Shown: positions 1 through 5,599 of the stretch, piece by piece
Position numbering within the stretch: the first letter of the stretch is position 1
How the letters are laid out: each line of letters begins with the position of its first letter
Assembly: GCA_005885015.1 (NCBI GenBank)
Contig: VAYG01000003.1
Span: forward strand, 1 to 8,915
Direction of reading: 5' to 3'
DNA: 8,915 nucleotides
From: Actinomycetota bacterium
GTDB taxonomy: Bacteria; Actinomycetota; UBA4738
Notes under the pieces: model-generated
Database searches by the model: none
Seen by the model: the letters and a program-made list of their open reading frames with translations, nothing else
Told to the model about the DNA's origin: nothing
Program-made: the position numbers and the translations under genes

Positions 1-915
1 TGCCGCGCACATCTGGGCCGCGGCCGCGTAGATGTCCTCGAATCCGATCACCACCAAGGAACGGGCCGCCGGGCTCTCGACGAGGTGCACCCTGGCTTCC
101 AAGACCGTGACGCAGGTGCTCTCCGTCCCCACCAGGGCGTACGCGAGGTTGAAACCCTTCTCGGGCAGGAGGCCGTCGAGGTTGTAGCCGGAGACCCGCC
201 GAGGGAACTCGTGGAACCGGCTCCGGACGAGGTCGGCGTTGCGGTCCCGGAGGTGCCGCAGCATCCCGTAGATCTCGCCCCGCCTTCCGCCTTCCGCGAC
301 GATCCGCTCCAGCTCGTCTTCGCTGGTCGGCCCGACCCTCATCCGAAGCCCGTCGTAGGTGAGCACCTCCATCTCGGCCACGTTGTGGGCCATGCGGGGG
401 CCGGCTCCGTAGAACTCCGACATGATCGAGTAGTTGCCGCACGCGTTGTTCCCGATCATTCCGCCGATCGTGCAGTGGTCGTGCGTGGACGGGGTGGGAC
501 CGAACGTCACCCGCGGCTCGGCCGACTCCCCGAGGTTGCGGAGGTCGTCGAGGATCGTGCCGGGCTCGACCCGGGCCAGCTTGCGGTCGCGGTCGATGTC
601 CAGGATCCGGTTCAGATACTTGGAGAAGTCGATGATCACCGCGGTGTTGCAACATTGCCCGGCCAGGCTGGTGCCCCCTCCCCTCGACAGGATGGGCGCG
701 TCGTGATCACGGCAGACCTCGACCGTGGCGAGGACGTCGTCGAGCGACTTGGGGATCACCACACCGATGGGGAGCTGTCGATAGTTCGACGAGTCCGTCG
801 AGTAGATCGCCCGTGTTCCGGGGTCGAACCGGACCTCACCCTCGACCGTCTTGCGGAGCCTGGCCTGAAGGCCCCCGACATCCACGTCAGGAGAACGCTT
901 CACCGTGGTGGCCAC
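1..915 (-). CDS. GlcD-like FAD-binding oxidase, N-terminal part (runs off left edge)
   Basis: About 305 codons read on the minus strand from a GTG at 915-913 with no stop before the window edge. I translated it by hand. It carries the PCMH-type FAD-binding domain (roughly residues 30-285): RGGGTSLAGQ near residue 78, FGPTPSTHDHCTIGGMIGNN near 138-157 (dinucleotide/FAD contacts), then RRVSGYNLDGLLPE and VGTESTCVTVLEA, which continue into the FAD-oxidase C-terminal domain. Family members oxidise 2-hydroxy acids (glycolate, D-lactate, D-2-hydroxyglutarate) and pass electrons to quinone or an Fe-S module. The closest remembered relatives are proteins of 900 residues or more with a C-terminal Fe-S half; whether that half exists here lies outside the window. 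An in-frame TGA at 927-925 forces the start at or after 915. No good Shine-Dalgarno is visible, and the upstream gene stops 1 nt earlier, so translational coupling is likely. The substrate is unknown. Confidence 0.9.
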   Translation of the reverse strand, partial: MATTVKRSPDVDVGGLQARLRKTVEGEVRFDPGTRAIYSTDSSNYRQLPIGVVIPKSLDDVLATVEVCRDHDAPILSRGGGTSLAGQCCNTAVIIDFSKYLNRILDIDRDRKLARVEPGTILDDLRNLGESAEPRVTFGPTPSTHDHCTIGGMIGNNACGNYSIMSEFYGAGPRMAHNVAEMEVLTYDGLRMRVGPTSEDELERIVAEGGRRGEIYGMLRHLRDRNADLVRSRFHEFPRRVSGYNLDGLLPEKGFNLAYALVGTESTCVTVLEARVHLVESPAARSLVVIGFEDIYAAAAQMCAA

Positions 916-916
916 G

Positions 917-2677
917 TCAGGACTTCAGCTGCTCGATCTTGTCCCGAAACAGCGTGGCGGCGATGGTGGCCCGCCGCGGCGTACCCTTGAGGAAGGACTC
1001 GGCGAACCCCTTCGCCTCTTCGTACCGCACCTTCGCCGGCATGGGCGGCTCGTCGGGGTTCACCATGACGTCCACCAGGGCAGGCCCGTCGTGGTCCAGG
1101 GCGTCCCCGATCGCGGGCTCGACGTCCCCGGGCTTCTCCACGCGGATCCCCAAGCCCCCGCATGCCTCCGCCCACCCGGCGAACTCCATGGGGCGGTCGA
1201 AGCGGACTCCGTACTCAGGGTATCCCAGGGCCATCTGCTCCCACAGGATCTGGCCCAGCAAGCCGTTGTTGCAGACGACGACCTTGATGGGCAGGCCGTG
1301 CCACACGGCCGTGTGGAACTCCGCCATCAGCATGGCGAACCCGCCGTCGCCGACGAAGGCGATGCACTGGCGGGCCGGAAACGCCACCTGAGCGGCGATC
1401 GAGTATGGGAGGCCGGGCGCCATGGTGGCCAGGTTTCCTGAGAGGTAGAACTGCCGGCCGCCCCGGATGGTGAAGTGGCGCGCGGCCCACGTTGCGATCG
1501 TGCCCGAGTCGCTGGTCAGGATGGCGTCGTCGGATGCCAGGCGGTCGATCACGCTCATCAGGTACTGGGGCATGATCGGCTCTCGCTCTCCGTCTGCCAG
1601 GGCCGCCATGTCCCGGTCCCACTCCTTCCGCCCCTCTTGCGCCTTCTCCAGGAAGCGCCGGTCTTCCTTCCGCTGGAGTAGCGGGATCAGCTCCTGGAGC
1701 GTGTCCTTCGCGTCGCCGACCAGAGGCACCTCGACCGGCATCCGGTTGCCCACCCGGGCTCCATCGAGCTCGATCTGCACGGCCCGGGCCTTCTCGGGGA
1801 GGAACCGCGTGTACGGGAAGTTGGTGCCGACCAGCAGCAGGGTGTCGCACCCGTCCATCGCTTCCTCCGACGGTCGGGTGCCGAGGAGCCCGAGACCGCC
1901 GATGGAGAGCGGGTGGTCGTCCGGGATGACGGCCTTTCCGGGAAGGGATTTGATCACCGGAGCTCCCAGGAGCTCCGCGGCGGCGGCGACCTCGTCCCGG
2001 GCGTGCAGCGCGCCGACGCCCGCCAGGACCGCGACCTTCCTGCCCTCGTTGAGCACCCGAGCGGCACTCTGGAGGTCCTCTGGCCGGGGGACCACCCGGG
2101 GGGGAATGTAGACGGGAGCCGTGGCCGGGGTCCGGGCCGTCCCCAGGCCGCCCTCGTACGGCTTCTCGTCGGCCGGGGCCTCCTGCATGTCCACGGGGAA
2201 GGTCAGGTGGGACACGCCCTTGCGGGACAGCGCGGTCCGCACGGCGATGTCCACCAGCGCCGGGATCGACACGGGCACCACCAGCATCTGGTTGTAGACG
2301 CACAGGTCCATGAACACTCGGTCGAGATGGACCTCCTGCTGATATTCCGTTCCGAGCTGGGACGTCGACTGGACCCCGGTAATGGCCAGGACCGGGGCGT
2401 GGTCGAGCTTGGCGTCATACAACCCGTTGATGAGGTGCAGGCCGCCTGGGCCCGAGGTCGCCAGGCAGACCCCGAGGCGCCCGGTCGCCTTCGCGTAGCC
2501 GGTCGCCATGAACGCGGCCGACTCTTCGTGATGGACCAGGAAGAACCGGACCCGGTCCTGGTGACGGCGAAGCCCCTCCATGATGCCGTTGATGCCATCG
2601 CCGGGAAGGCCGAATACCGTATCCACGCCCCAATCGGCGAGCCGCTCGACTAGGAGCTCAGAGGCGATCTTCTTCAT
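917..2677 (-). CDS. Thiamine-diphosphate enzyme, pyruvate oxidase / pyruvate:quinone oxidoreductase (PoxB) type
   Basis: 586 residues, close to E. coli PoxB (572). It has the three-domain layout of the acetolactate synthase/pyruvate oxidase superfamily. The N-terminal PYR domain (about 1-175) contains VFGLPGDGIN and the catalytic Glu51 in HHEESAAFMATG. A central FAD-type domain covers about 190-345. The C-terminal PP domain (about 370-545) has the ThDP-Mg motif GDGGFAML at 443-450 ending in Asn470-Asn471. Relatives decarboxylate pyruvate to acetate and CO2 with electron transfer to quinone. KGF at 556-558 matches the start of the PoxB C-terminal segment, but the tail after it differs from the E. 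coli membrane-binding peptide, so quinone coupling is not certain. The ATG at 2677-2675 is chosen over an upstream GTG at 2728 because GAGGAG lies 5 nt before it. The downstream flavoprotein gene starts 1 nt after its TGA. Acetolactate synthase is less likely given the PoxB-like motifs. Confidence 0.88.
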   Translation of the reverse strand: MKKIASELLVERLADWGVDTVFGLPGDGINGIMEGLRRHQDRVRFFLVHHEESAAFMATGYAKATGRLGVCLATSGPGGLHLINGLYDAKLDHAPVLAITGVQSTSQLGTEYQQEVHLDRVFMDLCVYNQMLVVPVSIPALVDIAVRTALSRKGVSHLTFPVDMQEAPADEKPYEGGLGTARTPATAPVYIPPRVVPRPEDLQSAARVLNEGRKVAVLAGVGALHARDEVAAAAELLGAPVIKSLPGKAVIPDDHPLSIGGLGLLGTRPSEEAMDGCDTLLLVGTNFPYTRFLPEKARAVQIELDGARVGNRMPVEVPLVGDAKDTLQELIPLLQRKEDRRFLEKAQEGRKEWDRDMAALADGEREPIMPQYLMSVIDRLASDDAILTSDSGTIATWAARHFTIRGGRQFYLSGNLATMAPGLPYSIAAQVAFPARQCIAFVGDGGFAMLMAEFHTAVWHGLPIKVVVCNNGLLGQILWEQMALGYPEYGVRFDRPMEFAGWAEACGGLGIRVEKPGDVEPAIGDALDHDGPALVDVMVNPDEPPMPAKVRYEEAKGFAESFLKGTPRRATIAATLFRDKIEQLKS

Positions 2678-2682
2678 GGCCG

Positions 2683-2688
2683 CTCCTC
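2683..2688 (-). promoter_or_regulatory. Shine-Dalgarno site of the PoxB-like gene
   Basis: GAGGAG on the minus strand, 5 nt before the ATG at 2677. It decides the start and excludes a 17-codon upstream extension that lacks any such site. Confidence 0.75.
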
Positions 2689-2806
2689 TTCCGATGCGGG
2701 ATGGCTGGTGAGGCAACCGTGCGGACACGCGCCGGCACTGCCCTTGCGGCGGTTCATTCCCGGGCCATGCGGCGCCAAACGGACGGGCGGGGCGAAGGTC
2801 GAACGG

Positions 2807-4105
2807 CTAGCGGCCGGAGGCCTTCCAGTCCTCCTCGTCCACCCAGCTCAGGTCCTGGGCGAAGTCGAGGGTCCTGGTGACCTCGGCCAGGGGCCCGGGC
2901 TCCGCGAGGAACCACCCCTGGCCGCACATGACTCCCATGGCCCGAAGAGTGTCCGCCTGGGCACGGGTCTCGATGCCTTCGGCGCTCACCGTCGCCCCGA
3001 TCTCCTGGGCGAACGACAGCAGGGAGGTCACCAGGGACCGGCGGATCGGATCCTTGTCGATGTCGCGGGTGAGCGAGATGTCGAGCTTGATGATGTCGGG
3101 GAGCAGGCGGTGCAGCCGGGCCAGCGAGCCGATCCCGGCCGTCGTGTCGTCGATGGCCACCCTGGCCCCCCGGCGGCGGAGCTCGTCGATGGCCTCCCTG
3201 AGATGAGCGGTCTTGTCATCGAGCGCGCGCTCCGGGAGCTCCAGGACCACGCGACCGCCCAGTCGCTCGTCGAGGAGCGCCGCGAAGCGAGGAGATACCA
3301 ACGTGTCCGGTGACACGTTGATCGACAGATAGGCGGTCTGCGGAAGGCTCTCCAGCTGGGCCAGCGCCGCAGCCACGGCCAGCAGCTCGAGATCCGTCCG
3401 CAGCCCCACCAGGGCGGCGTCGGCGAACCACGAGGCCGGCGATCGCTGCGGCTCCGTGCCGAACCGGGCCAGCGCCTCCATCCCGATGATGGTGCCGTCA
3501 TGGAGGTCCATGATCGGCTGGAACACGACGGAGAGGGCTCCCTCCGCCAGCACGCTCCTGATCCGCTCGGCCTCGAGCCGATCCTTCTCGGACTCGATCT
3601 GCTCACGCTCCACTTCGTCGGCGGCCAGCCGGGCCAGAACCTGGACGAATTTGAGGTCCCGGTCTCCAAGCCACGGCGCCGCGCGATGGGACATGCACTC
3701 CAGCACCCCGAACACCCGTCCCTCGGAGAACTTGACCGGCGCTCCGATGTATCCGCCGACGCCCCACCGCCGGGTCATGGGGAGCCCGGCCACCCGCAGG
3801 TCAGCGGCCGCGTCGGGGATCGGGCTGGTGATGCGGCCGTCCAGGACCAGCTGGGCGAAGGATTCCTCCAGGGGGAGCTCCTGTCCGACCCCGATCCGAA
3901 AGGACCGCGTGTCCCCCACGGCCGCGCAGATGATCTCCTTGGCCCCCGAGACCTCCCCCAGGAGGCACACGTCCATGTGGAGCCTGCCCGAGGCCGCCGA
4001 AAGGATCCGGCCGAGGGCGTGGCGAGACCGCTCGGCCGCTACCGTGGCGAGCTCACGCAGGGCCTCGTCTCCAGGGGCCCGCTTGGACCGGTCGCGTTCG
4101 GACAC
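2807..4105 (-). CDS. GAF-EAL domain protein, probable cyclic-di-GMP phosphodiesterase
   Basis: 432 residues from the GTG at 4105-4103. A GAF-like sensor domain (about 20-165; YIGAPV, then GRVFGVLECMS) is followed by a charged helix likely to form a coiled-coil linker (about 163-183) and an EAL domain (about 187-415). Visible phosphodiesterase residues are EAL (Glu210), NVS (Asn263), ELPE (Glu289), Asp319-Asp320, Lys340 in IKLD, AEG (Glu376) and Gln396 in GQGWF. These are the expected metal and substrate ligands, so hydrolysis of c-di-GMP to pGpG is plausible. Loop 6, normally DFGTGYSS, reads DTTAGIGS, which may weaken activity or its control. No transmembrane segment or signal peptide is seen, so it is probably cytosolic. 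An in-frame TTG at 4171 would add 22 residues, but it coincides with a TTGACA promoter element, whereas the GTG has GGAGG 5 nt upstream. The PoxB-like gene follows after 129 nt; co-regulation is possible but unproven. Confidence 0.88.
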   Translation of the reverse strand: MSERDRSKRAPGDEALRELATVAAERSRHALGRILSAASGRLHMDVCLLGEVSGAKEIICAAVGDTRSFRIGVGQELPLEESFAQLVLDGRITSPIPDAAADLRVAGLPMTRRWGVGGYIGAPVKFSEGRVFGVLECMSHRAAPWLGDRDLKFVQVLARLAADEVEREQIESEKDRLEAERIRSVLAEGALSVVFQPIMDLHDGTIIGMEALARFGTEPQRSPASWFADAALVGLRTDLELLAVAAALAQLESLPQTAYLSINVSPDTLVSPRFAALLDERLGGRVVLELPERALDDKTAHLREAIDELRRRGARVAIDDTTAGIGSLARLHRLLPDIIKLDISLTRDIDKDPIRRSLVTSLLSFAQEIGATVSAEGIETRAQADTLRAMGVMCGQGWFLAEPGPLAEVTRTLDFAQDLSWVDEEDWKASGR

Positions 4106-4110
4106 ACCTG

Positions 4111-4115
4111 CCTCC
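4111..4115 (-). promoter_or_regulatory. Shine-Dalgarno site of the GAF-EAL gene
   Basis: GGAGG on the minus strand, 5 nt before the GTG at 4105. It supports this start over the TTG at 4171, which has no ribosome-binding sequence. Confidence 0.65.
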
Positions 4116-4143
4116 GCAGGTTCAGCCACGCTATCTTCAGGCC

Positions 4144-4171
4144 ACGCTACGACGGCATCCGCCCCTGTCAA
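4144..4171 (-). promoter_or_regulatory. Candidate promoter of the GAF-EAL gene
   Basis: On the minus strand a consensus -35 box TTGACA (4171-4166) is followed after 16 nt by TAGCGT (4149-4144), which fits the TANNNT form of a -10 box. Transcription would begin near 4137 and give a leader of about 32 nt that contains the GGAGG site and reaches the GTG at 4105. The geometry is consistent, but the -10 is weak and the spacer slightly short. Confidence 0.4.
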
Positions 4172-4239
4172 CGGGCGATCGACCCGGGGACGCCTGAGGC
4201 CAGGCTAGGCCCCCCGTCGTATGAGGCATCCTCTAGGAG

Positions 4240-4259
4240 CGCTCCGGGGATCCGGAGCG
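4240..4259. repeat. Inverted repeat (8-bp stem, 4-nt loop) in the divergent intergenic region
   Basis: CGCTCCGG at 4240-4247 pairs perfectly with CCGGAGCG at 4252-4259 around the loop GGAT. No T-run follows on either strand, so it is not a typical intrinsic terminator. A third copy of GCTCCGG occurs at 4279-4285. It sits in the 261-nt gap between the divergent EAL and ygeY genes and could be an operator or an mRNA leader structure. No convincing promoter for the plus-strand operon could be named; TAGGTT at 4306-4311 resembles a -10 box but lacks a -35 partner. Confidence 0.5.
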
Positions 4260-4286
4260 GGGGATCGGAGGGAGGGGGGCTCCGGG
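4259..4286 (+). other. G-quadruplex motif in the ygeY operon leader
   Basis: Four G-runs on the plus strand, GGGGG (4259-4263), GGG (4270-4272), GGGGGG (4274-4279) and GGG (4284-4286), are separated by loops of 6, 1 and 4 nt. This meets the usual G3+ N1-7 definition of an intramolecular quadruplex. It lies about 80 nt before the ygeY start and adjoins the inverted repeat at 4240-4259. Whether it folds or is transcribed is unknown, and such motifs arise by chance in very GC-rich DNA. Confidence 0.4.
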
Positions 4287-4356
4287 CGTGCCGCCGGCGC
4301 TCGGGTAGGTTCATGATCTAGTCGACCGGGCCGATGCCACCGGCAGAGGGCCCGGG

Positions 4357-4362
4357 AAGGAG
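4357..4362 (+). promoter_or_regulatory. Shine-Dalgarno site of the ygeY-like gene
   Basis: AAGGAG lies 4 nt before the GTG at 4367. The spacing is a little short, but the in-frame ATG at 4334 has no such site, so this supports GTG as the start. Confidence 0.5.
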
Positions 4363-4366
4363 CGCG

Positions 4367-5587
4367 GTGAGGCTGGAGGAACGGTTCCTGGACGCCGCGA
4401 ACGGCGAATCCGAGCGGATCGGCCGGTTCTTGGCCGACCTCGTCTCCACCCCAAGCCTGTCCCGGCGCGAGAACGCCGTCGTCCAGCGCATCGGTGAGGA
4501 GATGTCGGCGCTCGGCTACGACGAGGTCGTGATCGACGACTTCGGCAGCGTGGTGGGCCGTATCGGGGACGGCCCCGTGCACATCGTGTTCGACTCGCAC
4601 ATCGACACGGTGGACGTGGGCGATCCCGCCTCGTGGCGGACCGATCCCTTCCGGGCCACCATCGAAGGCGGCGTGCTGTTCGGCAGAGGAGCGTCCGACA
4701 ACAAGGCCGCCACCGCGGCCATGGTTCACGGGGCGGCCCTGATCAAGCGGCTTGGGGTCGACGCCTCCCGGTTCACCCTGCACGTCGTGGGCACGGTTCA
4801 GGAGGAGGATTGCGACGGCCTGGCCCTGGAGTACCTGTTGAAGAACGCGATCCCCGGAGCGGAGGTGGTGGTCCTGGGAGAGGCGACCAACCTCGACGTC
4901 TACCGCGGTCACCGCGGCCGGGCAGAGTTCGCCGTCCACACCCGGGGCCGGGCGGCCCATGCGTCGGCCCCCGACCGGGGCGTCAACGCGATCTACCGGA
5001 TGCAGCCCATCATCGAACAGATCGAGCGGCTGAACGGCCAGCTGGCCTCCGATCCCTTCCTGGGCAAGGGGACGATCGTGCTCTCCAAGATCGAGGCGCA
5101 GACGCCCTCGCTGAACGCCGTGCCGGACGGGTGCACGATCTACCTCGACCGCCGGCTGACCATCGGAGAGGATGTGGAATCGGCCAGCGCCGAGCTCGAA
5201 TCCCTCGAGGCCGTCCGGAAGGGCGAAGCCACGGTGGAGCTGCTCTCCTATCACGGGACCGCGTACACCGGCCTGACCCTGTCCATCGACAAGTACTTCC
5301 CGACCTGGGTCATCTCGGAGGGACATCCAGCCGTGCAGGCAGGGGTGGAAGCAGCCCGCACGTCGCTCGGGCGAACCCCCAAGGTCGGGCGGTGGGTCTT
5401 CTCCACGAACGGAGTGTCCAGCGCGGGGAGGCTCGGCATCCCGACGATCGGGTTCGGCCCGGCGAACGAGGTCTACGCGCACACGGCGGAGGACCAGTGC
5501 CCGCTGGACCACCTGCCGCTCGCCGCGGCGTGGTACGCGGCCTTCCCCGACGCCTACCTCGCCGTCTCCGGCCGGGGCGGCGGATAG
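4367..5587 (+). CDS. ygeY: M20 family metallohydrolase, YgeY-type (selenium-metabolism-linked hydrolase)
   Basis: 406 residues from the GTG at 4367; an ATG at 4334 would add 11 residues but has no ribosome site. It is a complete M20 (ArgE/DapE/carboxypeptidase G2-like) di-zinc hydrolase. FDSHIDTVD supplies His78 and Asp80, GRGASDNK supplies the bridging Asp111, VQEEDCDG supplies the catalytic Glu146 and ligand Glu147, GEATN supplies Glu172, and His372 lies in VYAHTAEDQ near the C-terminus. The lid/dimerisation domain lies about 178-290 (GRAAHASAPDRGVNAIY). GRGASDNK, EEDCDGLALEYLL and GEATNLDVYRGHRGR are the features that made me choose YgeY over ArgE or DapE. YgeY is linked to selenium-dependent molybdenum hydroxylase loci and purine breakdown, and a hydroxylase of that look follows after 12 nt. 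The true substrate is not known; hydrolysis of an amide or ureido bond is expected. It is probably cytosolic, with no signal peptide. Confidence 0.88.
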   Translation: MRLEERFLDAANGESERIGRFLADLVSTPSLSRRENAVVQRIGEEMSALGYDEVVIDDFGSVVGRIGDGPVHIVFDSHIDTVDVGDPASWRTDPFRATIEGGVLFGRGASDNKAATAAMVHGAALIKRLGVDASRFTLHVVGTVQEEDCDGLALEYLLKNAIPGAEVVVLGEATNLDVYRGHRGRAEFAVHTRGRAAHASAPDRGVNAIYRMQPIIEQIERLNGQLASDPFLGKGTIVLSKIEAQTPSLNAVPDGCTIYLDRRLTIGEDVESASAELESLEAVRKGEATVELLSYHGTAYTGLTLSIDKYFPTWVISEGHPAVQAGVEAARTSLGRTPKVGRWVFSTNGVSSAGRLGIPTIGFGPANEVYAHTAEDQCPLDHLPLAAAWYAAFPDAYLAVSGRGGG

Positions 5588-5599
5588 GGCGGGCCGGCC

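Noticed and set aside
85..990. 301-codon plus-strand frame opposite the FAD oxidase
   Set aside because: The minus strand here reads as a continuous FAD-binding domain with the RGGGTSLAGQ and IGGMIGNN motifs; the plus frame has none.
1215..2303. 362-codon minus-strand frame inside the PoxB-like gene
   Set aside because: It is an off-frame reading of the same strand with low-complexity Arg/Gly/Pro composition.
2678..2806. Possible terminator between the EAL and PoxB-like genes
   Set aside because: I found no stem followed by a T-run on the minus strand, so read-through is possible and no terminator is called.
2708..3313. 201-codon plus-strand frame covering the gap between the PoxB-like and EAL genes
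   Set aside because: It mostly lies antisense to the EAL domain and has no motif; the 129-nt gap at 2678-2806 shows no gene of its own.
4205..5512. 435-codon open frame on the minus strand antisense to ygeY
   Set aside because: It is a GC-rich shadow frame: composition is Arg/Gly/Pro/His-rich without family motifs, while the plus strand encodes a complete M20 hydrolase with all metal ligands.
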